Shown piece after piece: positions 51,518 to 59,139 of a stretch of 64,000 bases of DNA. Within the stretch, counting starts at the first letter, position 1; every line of letters begins with the position of its first letter. The position numbers and the translations under genes are program-made. The notes below the pieces were generated by a model. It saw only the letters and a list, made by a program, of their open reading frames with translations. It was not told where the DNA came from and ran no database searches. Source of the DNA: Armatimonas sp043757465 (GTDB lineage: Bacteria > Armatimonadota > Armatimonadia > Armatimonadales > Armatimonadaceae); assembly GCF_043757465.1 (NCBI RefSeq), contig NZ_JAYVPL010000023.1:1-64000 (forward strand), given 5' to 3'.

Positions 51518-51540
51518 GCAATCCCCAAGCGCTAGGCAAT
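51505..51540. repeat. 18-bp tandem duplication at convergent gene ends
   Basis: CCCCAAGCGCTAGGCAAT occurs twice without change (51505-51522, 51523-51540). Each copy contains CTAG, which supplies a stop to both strands. The selenoprotein candidate stops in copy 1 and the convergent ATPase gene in copy 2, so before the duplication the two genes overlapped tail-to-tail. Confidence 0.95.
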
Positions 51541-52608
51541 CACGGTCTCCCCATCTCGTAAAGCCAGCCGGACGGGTACGGTGCCAGACTGTTGCTCAAT
51601 CGCCTCTGCCAGCTTGGTACTATGTGTTACGATCCAGAGCTGCGAGCGACGGGACGCTTCGACGATGAGCTCGGCAAGCGGTTCGATGAGGTCGGGGTGC
51701 AGGCTTGTCTCGGGTTCATTGAAGGCCAGCAGTGGCGGCAGGCGTGGGGAGAGCAGTGCGGCCACAAGGCACAAGAAGCGTAGCGTGCCATCGGAGAGCT
51801 CGGTGGCTTCCAGCGGACGGAGCAGGCCTGGCGTTTGAAGCTGAACACGGTAGCGTGACTGATCGTCGTTTTCAATCCGTAGCTCCGCGCCGCCCAGCGC
51901 CCTGCGGATGGTCTGGTAGAGCCGCTCCGAATCACCAATCGTGAGAATCGTCGCCAGAGCGGCAGCGAGATCGCGCCCGTCGTGCGAGAGTGCGGGCGTG
52001 AATGTCCCGACTTGCGGCTGGCGCAGAGGCGCACTTTCGTCGGTGCGGAACTGGTGGTAAAAGCGCCAACGCTGGAGCGTATCACGCAGATTGACTAAGT
52101 AGGGATAGCGGTGCGGATCGGACACTTGTGTCAAGACCGACTCACTGCGCGTCAAGAGCATCGGCAGCGAGACGCGCTTTCCGGCCTCGTCGCGCAGAGT
52201 GACGCCACTCTTGCCCCGCTCTACCAGTGACGCGCCCTCGAACGTAATGCTCTCCTCTTTGATCAGGGGGTCGTTGCTAAAAAATCCCAGGTTCATGGGC
52301 AGCTCATTGGGGCCTGGTAGTCCCGCCGTGAGCGTGTAGGCGAATCCGCCTGTGAGCCGTACTCCAAGTGTCAGCTCACGCAATTCCTGGCGCTTGCGTG
52401 GCCCCGCCCAGAGTACCGATGGCATCCCGCCCTCATCGGCGAGTGCGCGAGCGAGGTTGCCCGCCGCCGCCGCATGGAGCAAGTAGACCGCCCGGTAGAG
52501 ATTGGACTTTCCACAGCCATTGGGTCCGGTGAGCACACTCAGCGGCCCGAGCTCCAGCCACGCGTCCCGCACGGATCGGTACCCCTTCACGGAGAGCGCA
52601 GTGATCAT
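51532..52608 (-). CDS. AAA family ATPase (RecF/OLD-like, AAA_21)
   Basis: 358 residues. Walker A TGPNGCGKSNL, an ABC-type signature near LSDGTLRFLCLV, Walker B LLAFNEPETSLHPD, and the switch His in WIVTHSTKLAEA. The N-terminal MITALSVKGYRSVRDAWLEL opens like SMC/RecF-type ATPases. No nuclease (TOPRIM) domain is attached. Members include ABC-type defence and housekeeping ATPases. The start overlaps the downstream LolA-like gene (ATGA), so it is the last gene of a three-gene operon with two LolA-fold proteins, an unusual partnership. Confidence 0.85.
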   Translation of the reverse strand: MITALSVKGYRSVRDAWLELGPLSVLTGPNGCGKSNLYRAVYLLHAAAAGNLARALADEGGMPSVLWAGPRKRQELRELTLGVRLTGGFAYTLTAGLPGPNELPMNLGFFSNDPLIKEESITFEGASLVERGKSGVTLRDEAGKRVSLPMLLTRSESVLTQVSDPHRYPYLVNLRDTLQRWRFYHQFRTDESAPLRQPQVGTFTPALSHDGRDLAAALATILTIGDSERLYQTIRRALGGAELRIENDDQSRYRVQLQTPGLLRPLEATELSDGTLRFLCLVAALLSPRLPPLLAFNEPETSLHPDLIEPLAELIVEASRRSQLWIVTHSTKLAEAIEQQSGTVPVRLALRDGETVIA

Positions 52609-53234
52609 GGGACCAGGAGAAATGCCTTTTTATCGAGCTTGGGATTAGCCTTGACATTGGTATAGCTCTCCACGAGAGAGAGACTCTGGCGCTGGTTGCT
52701 GGTATTGATCTCCAGCCGACGAAGCAAACGGTCGTCTTTGCCTATCGAGAACACAAGTCGTGCCTTGCCGTCTTTGGTCTCAATATCAGCGGCGACCACA
52801 TCCACAACGACACCATCCAGAGTGGTAGGCGTGGTGAATCCCAAGACCTTCGTCGCCCCCGGTCGAAGAGTGTGAACCGGTGCCGAGCGCGACGTTAAAT
52901 AGAGAAAGACCGGGGCAATCAAGAGACCCGTCTGTGAGAGAGTCTCGATGATGGCTTTCTCCCCGGACTCCGCCTTGACTTTCTGGTGCTTTTTCCCATC
53001 GGCATAGAGGCGGGTCGTCCCATCACAAACGGAGACAATACGTGCGCCCTGAGCGAGCTTGAGCTCCACCCGTGCTTTATTGGGCTTCATGTAGACAACA
53101 GACGCCAGAGTGGTCTCGTTTCGTGCATCGCTGACCGCCTCCACTTTCACATCGGCGGAGAAAGAGAAGAGCGCCTGGTGTGCTGCCACTAAGCGATCCA
53201 GGAGCATGCTTGCGGCTGGGTCTACTTGTCTCAT
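52605..53234 (-). CDS. LolA-like/DUF2092-type protein without signal peptide
   Basis: 209 residues. Alternating strands (FSFSADVKVEAVSDARNETTLASVVYMKPNKARVEL, IVSVCDGTTRLYADGKKHQKV, DGVVVDVVAADI) give an open LolA-like barrel pattern as in DUF2092. Such proteins usually carry lipids in the periplasm, but no signal peptide is present here. Paralogous in pattern to the preceding gene. Overlaps both neighbours by ATGA. Confidence 0.6.
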   Translation of the reverse strand: MRQVDPAASMLLDRLVAAHQALFSFSADVKVEAVSDARNETTLASVVYMKPNKARVELKLAQGARIVSVCDGTTRLYADGKKHQKVKAESGEKAIIETLSQTGLLIAPVFLYLTSRSAPVHTLRPGATKVLGFTTPTTLDGVVVDVVAADIETKDGKARLVFSIGKDDRLLRRLEINTSNQRQSLSLVESYTNVKANPKLDKKAFLLVP

Positions 53235-53914
53235 CCGATTGCGGCTCCTTGGGCATCTTCGTCACGGAAGCCACGGGGTGGCACAAATCTCCAGAGATCA
53301 GCGGGTAAGCGCGGGTTGACTCGCAGGCCTCGGTAGTCCTCACGAATCTCGATATTTCCTTGTGTCAAAATGGCCTGGCGCAAAAGCCCCGCTTTCTCGT
53401 CAAAGCGAAGTATGACCCGACGGCTCTCTCTCTCCAGCGTAAATACCCGCTGTGCCGGTGCTCCAATCACCGTCTCACGTGCCATCTGCACCGTTGCATA
53501 CTCTTTCAAAAGTGCCTCTAGCCCGTCTTTATCCACCAGGAGCTGTGAGAAGAAAGGCAGGGGAAGGATCTCGTTATTTTGGAGCCCATACGTCAATGCG
53601 TCACCATCTGCGGGTATGGATTTGACGCGGTAGGTTTTAGCGGGCGAGAGTGCCTCGTAGATATAGTTGCTACTCGCGACCAAAAGGCATATCCCCGCCT
53701 CACGCAGTGCTCCCTGCGCCTCCATGCGTAGCCGCCCGGGGCGCTCCAGAGCAATCTGCACGACTCCATTTCGCAACATCGGCACACTTCGCAACATCGG
53801 CACACCACGCGATGTCACGCGAACGTCAACCGCGAAGGACTTGAGCGCATGATGGGTGGCAAAACAGCGGGCCAGCTCCGTTTTCACGGCAGGGTCAGCA
53901 GAGGTTTCTTGCAT
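53231..53914 (-). CDS. LolA-like protein without signal peptide (paralogue)
   Basis: 227 residues. Same layout as the next gene: helix with HHALKSFAVDVRVTSRG, then strands (VQIALERPGRLRMEAQG, ICLLVASSNYIYEALSPAKTY). A duplicated VPMLRS hexapeptide near residues 38-49 comes from an 18-bp tandem duplication. No signal peptide. ATG 53914 is 5 nt after TATAAT on the minus strand, a near-consensus -10. It heads the three-gene operon with the second LolA-like protein and the ATPase. Confidence 0.6.
   Translation of the reverse strand: MQETSADPAVKTELARCFATHHALKSFAVDVRVTSRGVPMLRSVPMLRNGVVQIALERPGRLRMEAQGALREAGICLLVASSNYIYEALSPAKTYRVKSIPADGDALTYGLQNNEILPLPFFSQLLVDKDGLEALLKEYATVQMARETVIGAPAQRVFTLERESRRVILRFDEKAGLLRQAILTQGNIEIREDYRGLRVNPRLPADLWRFVPPRGFRDEDAQGAAIG
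53770..53805. repeat. 18-bp in-frame tandem duplication
   Basis: TTCGCAACATCGGCACAC occurs twice in direct succession (53770-53787, 53788-53805) within the first LolA-like gene; being 6 codons long it adds VPMLRS without a frameshift. A single substitution-free copy pair. Confidence 0.95.
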
Positions 53915-53969
53915 ACCGCATTATACCTGCCTCTTGACAGGTATTTATTGTCTGTGATACGTTAATTGT

Positions 53970-54947
53970 ATGAATGACTTGAAAGACAGACTTGCCGGCG
54001 GTCTCTACGGCCTTCTCATCGGCGATGCCTTGGGCGTTCCCTACGAGTTCCACCGCCCGGAGACGATCCCGCCCTTGGATCAGATAGAGATGCAGCCCCC
54101 ACCGGGCTTCAACCGTGCGCATGGCCGAACTCCCACAGGCACTTGGAGCGATGATGGCGCACAGGCGCTGGCCTTACTCGACTCGCTTCTCACCTGTGGC
54201 GAGCTAAACTTAGACGATTTCGGCAGGCGCATTGTCGCGTGGTACAACGAAGCCGCCTACACCCCAGACCAGCGCGTTTTCGACTGCGGCATCCAGACGG
54301 GCGACGCCATCCGCGAGCTGATACGTGGAACGCCCGCGCATGCCGCCGGTCGGACCGATGAGATGGCTAACGGCAACGGTTCACTCATGCGTGCACTTCC
54401 CCTCGCCCTCTGGCACACCGGCACCGACGATGACCTCATCCGCGACTCCCACTTGCAGTCTAGCATCACCCACGGGCACCCGCGTGCCCAAGTCTGCTGC
54501 GCACTCTACTGCCTCTGGGCTAGAAATATTCTCGCGGACTCGCTCAATCCCTGGCTGGAAGCCGTTGCCACGCTCACCGCCTACTACACACCAAACGGCT
54601 CCTATAGCGAGCAGCTAGAGTTCTCTGTCCGGCCTCTGGATAATATCCCCGGCACAGGCGGCGGCTATGTCGTGGACTGCCTGCGCTCCGCCCACCAAGT
54701 CCAGAGTGCGGGCAACTACGAGGACATTGTGAAAGCCGCCGTCGCACTCGGCAACGACACCGACACAACAGCCTGCGTCGCGGGCGGAATCGCCGGGCTT
54801 GCCTGCGGCCTCTCAGGTATTCCTCAGCGCTGGTACGATGCACTTCAGGGCAAAGCACTCATTGAAAATTTATGCACACGCCTTTTAGCGAGCCGGGAGT
54901 CTGCGGGTTCGAGTCCCCTCTTACCCACTTTGTTTGGAACTTCCTGA
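53970..54947 (+). CDS. ADP-ribosylglycohydrolase family protein
   Basis: 325 residues. GLLIGDALGVPYEF and the metal-binding GTWSDDGAQ at the start, ANGNGSLMRALPLAL, SITHGHP, and the second metal motif LGNDTDTTACVAGGIAG: all signatures of the ADP-ribosylglycohydrolase (ARH/DraG) family, which removes ADP-ribose from modified proteins or hydrolyses related glycosides using two Mg ions. The last 20 residues, after LIENLCTRL, look foreign to the family. The promoter is TTGACA, 18 nt, TACGTT, with ATG 6 nt later, a leaderless start. It diverges from the LolA-like operon. Confidence 0.88.
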   Translation: MNDLKDRLAGGLYGLLIGDALGVPYEFHRPETIPPLDQIEMQPPPGFNRAHGRTPTGTWSDDGAQALALLDSLLTCGELNLDDFGRRIVAWYNEAAYTPDQRVFDCGIQTGDAIRELIRGTPAHAAGRTDEMANGNGSLMRALPLALWHTGTDDDLIRDSHLQSSITHGHPRAQVCCALYCLWARNILADSLNPWLEAVATLTAYYTPNGSYSEQLEFSVRPLDNIPGTGGGYVVDCLRSAHQVQSAGNYEDIVKAAVALGNDTDTTACVAGGIAGLACGLSGIPQRWYDALQGKALIENLCTRLLASRESAGSSPLLPTLFGTS

Positions 54948-54980
54948 CACTTTTTACTGTCCCAATTTTGGCAAGATGTT

Positions 54981-55006
54981 TGCTAGAATCAACTGCTAGA
55001 ATCAAC
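54981..55006. repeat. 13-bp tandem duplication containing a -10 box
   Basis: TGCTAGAATCAAC occurs twice (54981-54993, 54994-55006). Each copy has TAGAAT, so the DUF937 gene may have two -10 elements 13 bp apart. Both are 29-42 nt before ATG 55031, unlike the leaderless genes. Confidence 0.9.
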
Positions 55007-55030
55007 AAATCAACAGGAAAAACGTAATAA

Positions 55031-55612
55031 ATGGACACTCTTCTCCAGGGTTTAATGGGACAGCTCAGTGGTGGCGCGGTCGGACAGATCGCAGAGCAGC
55101 TTGGTGTAGATGAAGGCACAGCACAAAACGGTATTCAGGCCGCACTGCCGATTCTTCTGGGCGCACTGGCGCGTAATGCACAAAACGAAGATGGTGCACA
55201 GGCACTCGACACTGCCCTCGCTAGCGATCACGACGGTAGTATCCTCGACAATCTCAGTGGCGCGATCTCCGGTCACCAAGACGGATCCGGTGCCGCAATT
55301 CTTGGGCATATTTTGGGTGGGCAGACCAACCAAATTAGCAATGTGGTGGGCCAGAGCCTTGGTGGTGCCAACGGCGGTGCGCTGCTACAAATGCTCGCAC
55401 CAATCGTAATGGGTTATCTCGGTCAGCAGAAGCAACAGCAGGGCCTCGATGTGATGGGCCTCGCGGGAATGCTCCTCGGTGGCGGCGGCAGTCAACAGCA
55501 GCAAGCGCAGCCTGCTGCCAGCGGCCTGATGGGAATGGTTGGCAACCTTCTTGATCAGAACCACGATGGCTCCCCCGTAGATGACATCATCGGGCTCGCC
55601 GGGCGCTTTTGA
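55031..55612 (+). CDS. DUF937 family protein
   Basis: 193 residues. LGVDEGTAQNGIQAALPILLGALARNAQ and LASDHDGSILDNLSG are characteristic of DUF937 (YidB-like), helical proteins of unknown function. The C-terminus is Gly/Gln-rich (QQKQQQ, GGGGSQQQQ) and ends with DQNHDGSPVDDIIG, a calcium EF-hand-like DxNxDG loop. The ATG follows AGGAAAAACGTAATAA. It is convergent with mgtE, with a 2-nt gap. Confidence 0.85.
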   Translation: MDTLLQGLMGQLSGGAVGQIAEQLGVDEGTAQNGIQAALPILLGALARNAQNEDGAQALDTALASDHDGSILDNLSGAISGHQDGSGAAILGHILGGQTNQISNVVGQSLGGANGGALLQMLAPIVMGYLGQQKQQQGLDVMGLAGMLLGGGGSQQQQAQPAASGLMGMVGNLLDQNHDGSPVDDIIGLAGRF

Positions 55613-55614
55613 GT

Positions 55615-56997
55615 TTAGTGCAGCAGGTGCCGGGCGATATTCAGATAAATCAAAAGCCCCGTTGCATCCACGAGTGTCGAGATCAAGGGCGCTGAGACCA
55701 GGGCCGGATCAATTTTTAGCTTTTGAGCTGCCATCGGAATCAGTGATCCCATTAAATTTGCCCAGGTGCAGACCGCAACCACTGTTAATGACACGACCAG
55801 ACTGAGATCCAGAGGATTGCCGCGCAGCCGCGCCCAGACAAGCGCAATGGCTCCTAGGAGCACCCCGAGAAGAAGCCCGCCCATAAGCTCGCGGAGCAGG
55901 ACACGAGAGAGATCACGGCCTCGCACCTCACCCACGGAAATCGCGCGGATTATGGTGGAGACACTCTGCGCTCCGGTGTTGCCCCCGGTTCCGGTGAGAA
56001 GCGGAATAAAGGCAGCCAGTGGTGAGACGGAATGTTCATCGGCTGTATGAAGAATTTCGCTCGTCAGTGTTCCGCCGACAAACAGTAGCATTAGCCAGCC
56101 TACCCGTGAGCGCACGACCCGCCAGATCGGTACAGAGAAGTAGGACAGATTACGCATTCCCGGCTCGGCAGAGATAGCGCTCTGCTTAAGAAGGTCCTCG
56201 GTCTGCTCCTCGTGCAAGATATCTACGACATCGTCAATCGTGACGATTCCCGCCATCGTGCCATTGGGCAAGATCACGGGGAGCGCCGTGAAATCATACT
56301 TGGTGACAAGCCGTGCCACTTCCTCTTGATCTAAGTCCGCCGGTATCGAGACCACATCGCAAATCATAAGCTCACTAAGGAGCTGGTTGGGCTTTGCGCG
56401 CAGCAGATCGCGCAGCGAGAGCACACCTACCAAGCGCTTGCCCTCCAGAACGTAGAGAGCGTTAAAGGTCTCCGCCTCGTCGGCAAAGCTTCGGAGCGTC
56501 GCAAATGCCGACTCCGCGCTCTGACCGGGCGACAGGCTGACGAACCGATCGGTCATCAGACGACCGGCGGTGCCCTGCTTGAAGGCGAGTAGATCCCGCA
56601 CATCCTGCGCATCCTCGGGGTCCTGGCGCGCCAGGCTTGTGAGAAGCGATTCCTGCTTCTCCGGGGTCGTTACCTCAGAGACAAGCTCCGCGACATCGTC
56701 TGCGGGCAAGAGCCCCAGCAGAACGGAGATGCGCTCGGGAACTTCGTTATCCAGGAGGTAGCGTGCCGTGTCCGAGTCGAGCTCATCGAGCACTTCCGCA
56801 GCACGATCCGAGTCGAGAACGCGGAAGAGACGAATGGACTCGTCATCGTCGAGGCGCTCCATGACCTCGGCAATATCCGCCGGGTGGTAGCCGTCGAGGA
56901 GCGCGATTAGCGGAGCATCGTCGGGAGTGCGTAGCACACTGCGCAGACCGTCCTCAAGACGCTCGGTGTTTTTTTCGAGTGTTTCCATCCGGATCAT
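55615..56997 (-). CDS. mgtE: magnesium transporter MgtE
   Basis: 460 residues from ATG 56997 (GAGG 9 nt before). N-terminal helical domain (about 1-130) with ALLDGYHPADIAEVMERL, two CBS domains (about 130-265), a plug helix, and five transmembrane helices (about 285-460) with the pore motif LTGTGGNTGAQS. MgtE is a Mg-gated channel; the cytoplasmic domains bind Mg2+ and close the pore. ATG 57012/57015 upstream are alternatives. The start lies in the hairpin TGAGG-ATA-CCTCA, which would hide the ribosome-binding site. A long leader with a 31-codon ORF precedes it. Confidence 0.93.
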   Translation of the reverse strand: MIRMETLEKNTERLEDGLRSVLRTPDDAPLIALLDGYHPADIAEVMERLDDDESIRLFRVLDSDRAAEVLDELDSDTARYLLDNEVPERISVLLGLLPADDVAELVSEVTTPEKQESLLTSLARQDPEDAQDVRDLLAFKQGTAGRLMTDRFVSLSPGQSAESAFATLRSFADEAETFNALYVLEGKRLVGVLSLRDLLRAKPNQLLSELMICDVVSIPADLDQEEVARLVTKYDFTALPVILPNGTMAGIVTIDDVVDILHEEQTEDLLKQSAISAEPGMRNLSYFSVPIWRVVRSRVGWLMLLFVGGTLTSEILHTADEHSVSPLAAFIPLLTGTGGNTGAQSVSTIIRAISVGEVRGRDLSRVLLRELMGGLLLGVLLGAIALVWARLRGNPLDLSLVVSLTVVAVCTWANLMGSLIPMAAQKLKIDPALVSAPLISTLVDATGLLIYLNIARHLLH

Positions 56998-57079
56998 GTG
57001 AGGTATCCTCATCATGCAGCCGGGAAAGAAGGTTTTTGAGAAGTCGCGACGGGCATCAGCGCCCTGTCGCTTTAGAAGC

Positions 57080-57175
57080 TTAAGAGCGTGTCGTCCGTCG
57101 CGACGGCATTAAGCCTTCGTCCGTCGCATTTTCTTTCATGGGTGTTTCTTGTTGGTGACTGGAACCGTCCGACAT
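57080..57175 (-). CDS. 31-residue leader peptide upstream of mgtE
   Basis: An ORF of 31 codons (MSDGSSHQQETP..., ending SRRTTRS) with AGGAG 8 nt before its ATG, which is a good ribosome-binding site in a genome where many genes lack one. It lies between the promoter (57228-57256) and mgtE, ending about 82 nt before the mgtE ATG. It is hydrophilic with acidic residues (KENATDEGL) and Pro. The Salmonella mgtL peptide that senses Mg2+ is also acidic/Pro-rich; the parallel is a hypothesis. After the stop come GCGAC...GTCGC hairpins that could switch. Confidence 0.55.
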   Translation of the reverse strand: MSDGSSHQQETPMKENATDEGLMPSRRTTRS

Positions 57176-57227
57176 TTCGGGCTCTCCTGGCTTCCCGCGT
57201 TTTAAAAGCGCCTGAGGAAACCGGGCG

Positions 57228-57256
57228 ATTGTATCGCTTTCTCACCCTCTCGGCAA
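57228..57256 (-). promoter_or_regulatory. mgtE promoter
   Basis: On the minus strand TTGCCG (57251-57256), a 17-nt spacer and TACAAT (57228-57233). The transcript would start near 57221 and carry a leader of about 220 nt before mgtE, containing the 31-codon ORF and several hairpins (for example GCGACGG...CCGTCGC). Confidence 0.65.
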
Positions 57257-57314
57257 GAGGCAGGCGCAACTAAAGCCGCCGCGCATGCGTCCTATCCGGT
57301 ACAATAGGGACATT

Positions 57315-58460
57315 GTGCGGATGCTTCGATTTTCACTTACCCTCATAGCCGCTCTCGCGGCGCTTCTCCCCGCTCTGGCGCAGGTAGATCTGGGAGATAT
57401 CATCACGGATCTCAAAGTCAAAAGCCCTAAGTGCGTTGTCTTGATTATGGATGTCTCTGAGTCAATGAAAGTGGACGACTACAACCGTAAGATGCGTTAT
57501 GCGGCAGGAACTTTAATAAAAGACAGCCTGAGCGATGGGGACCAAGTAGTACTCTACACGTTTGGAGCGGGCTACAAGAAAATCTTTGACGAGACCCCAA
57601 GCACTCCAGCGGCACGGAGAAAGCTCATGGATCAGCTTCCACTCAAGCCCGAGCCCGGCGAAGGCACCAATATCCGTCAGCCGCACCATGAGGCGCTCAA
57701 GCTAGCCAGGGCCTCGGGCAAGGCACCGTTTATTGTGATCCTGACGGACTCATTCAACGATCCGCCCAAGAACACCCCCACTGCCTACACCGAGTACCAG
57801 AAATACTACACACCAGGCAAGCTAGAGACCTACCCACTCACCCCCGAGAACCAGGACTACGAGTCGCAGCTTGCGTGGATGACGAGCAGCGAGGGTAAGA
57901 CCTTTGGGATTGGGGTGGAGATTCTCCCCTCAGGCCGCCCCAAAGAGCGCTTTAAAGTAGCGACGAAAGAAGCTATCGTCGCCACCCCGGAGCCGACACA
58001 ACAAAGCTCTCCGGTTTCGACTCCCAAGTCAAAACCCGATGAGTTCCCATGGGCACTCCTGCTCGGTGTGGGTAGTGTTGCCGTGCTTGGAGTCCTCTTT
58101 ACGATTTTGCGCCCAAAACCCCTCCCCCTGCGCGTCGTGGGCACGGGAGCACCACGTGACTTTGACGTGCGTGGCAATACCGTTCTGCGCCTCGGTGGCG
58201 AAGGTGGCTCCGCAGCTCTAGATGCCTATCCTATCGCGGGTACAAAAGAAGTCATCGCCACTGTCAAAGGCGGGCGCGGTGAATTTACGCTCGAACCGCA
58301 ACCTGGAGTAAAAGCCCGTGTCTACCACAATGGCATGCCGCTGGAGAAATCATCGCCCCTACGCTACGGCGACGAAGTTCGAGTGAGCATCCTAGATAGC
58401 AATGGGGCGCTCGTGAAAGAGTCCCGGCTGAAGTTCAGCAACCCAAACCAAACGATCTGA
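57315..58460 (+). CDS. VWA-domain membrane protein
   Basis: 381 residues. A signal peptide (LTLIAALAALLPALAQ) precedes a von Willebrand A domain (about 40-210) with the MIDAS motif MDVSES (DxSxS), the Thr in GTNIRQ and the Asp in ILTDSFND. A Pro/Ser linker (about 225-245), one transmembrane helix (about 248-268) and a beta-rich, FHA-like C-terminal domain (270-381) follow. The GTG start is 9 nt after TACAAT (57300-57305); ATG 57321 is the alternative. It is the first gene of a four-gene membrane operon. Confidence 0.75.
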   Translation: MRMLRFSLTLIAALAALLPALAQVDLGDIITDLKVKSPKCVVLIMDVSESMKVDDYNRKMRYAAGTLIKDSLSDGDQVVLYTFGAGYKKIFDETPSTPAARRKLMDQLPLKPEPGEGTNIRQPHHEALKLARASGKAPFIVILTDSFNDPPKNTPTAYTEYQKYYTPGKLETYPLTPENQDYESQLAWMTSSEGKTFGIGVEILPSGRPKERFKVATKEAIVATPEPTQQSSPVSTPKSKPDEFPWALLLGVGSVAVLGVLFTILRPKPLPLRVVGTGAPRDFDVRGNTVLRLGGEGGSAALDAYPIAGTKEVIATVKGGRGEFTLEPQPGVKARVYHNGMPLEKSSPLRYGDEVRVSILDSNGALVKESRLKFSNPNQTI

Positions 58461-58481
58461 AACGAAAACTAGAGGAAAACT

Positions 58482-59129
58482 GTGAGATTGACCCGTCTTT
58501 TCTGCCTGCTCAGCGCCGCTCTTGCGCTAGCGTTGCCCTCCCTGGCAAAGCCTGAGCTGAAACCGACCGAGGATCTGAAGAGCTTCTACCGCGCTGGGGA
58601 AAAGTACACCCTTCACATGGAGTATAAAGACCCGGATGGTTATGCCCTCAAGAGCGCGACCTTCCACGACCGCTCCGGCGATGGTGAACCCAATTTTCCC
58701 TCCAAAGAGCTAAGTGGAAATACAGAAAGTGGCTTAAAACTCACGTGGGAAATTAATAGCTTTGCCAAGGGAGATCATAAAAGTTTCTTTGAAGTCGAGA
58801 ATGAGAAAGGCCTCAAGACTCGCTATCCCTCCAATGAATCGGATAACTATGTCTTTGTTGTCGAGAGTTTGGTAGACAAGTGGATCGTGATGGGAGTCGG
58901 GTTGTTGATTTGCATTTTCATGCTTCCCTTCCTGGTCTACCTCATTGCCCGCTCGACAAACAAGCAAGGCAATCCCTCTAGCGCGGCTCGTATTGGGCTG
59001 ATCCTCGGGATCTTTGCAGCCCTGGCCCTCTTCATCTTTCAGTTCGTGAGCTGGTACAGCCCTCTTGTCCTGGTGCTTGGTGGGATCGCCGCTCTCTTTG
59101 TCCTGGTGGTTGTGCTCACACGACGCTAG
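58482..59129 (+). CDS. secreted/membrane protein with three C-terminal helices
   Basis: 215 residues, not recognised. A signal peptide (LFCLLSAALALALPSLAK), an extracytoplasmic domain of about 110 residues (YTLHMEYKDPDGYALKSA, an Ig-like strand pattern), then three transmembrane helices (about 130-150, 160-180, 188-210). The GTG start has AGAGGAAAAC upstream. Second gene of the VWA operon, 21 nt after the first. Confidence 0.6.
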   Translation: MRLTRLFCLLSAALALALPSLAKPELKPTEDLKSFYRAGEKYTLHMEYKDPDGYALKSATFHDRSGDGEPNFPSKELSGNTESGLKLTWEINSFAKGDHKSFFEVENEKGLKTRYPSNESDNYVFVVESLVDKWIVMGVGLLICIFMLPFLVYLIARSTNKQGNPSSAARIGLILGIFAALALFIFQFVSWYSPLVLVLGGIAALFVLVVVLTRR

Positions 59130-59139
59130 AAATCCGACT

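Noticed and set aside
54859..55119. Minus-strand ORF containing GDSNPQTPG
   Set aside because: That string is the usual by-product of translating a tRNA-like 3' end; the frame has no start signal and is antisense to DUF937 and the ADP-ribosylglycohydrolase.
57016..57221. M-box or other known riboswitch upstream of mgtE
   Set aside because: I could not align the leader with M-box, cobalamin or Mn riboswitch conserved cores; a covariance search (Rfam) would decide.
57072..57269. 65-residue ORF antisense to the leader ORF region
   Set aside because: Overlaps the mgtE promoter and leader; no ribosome-binding site and low-complexity basic text.
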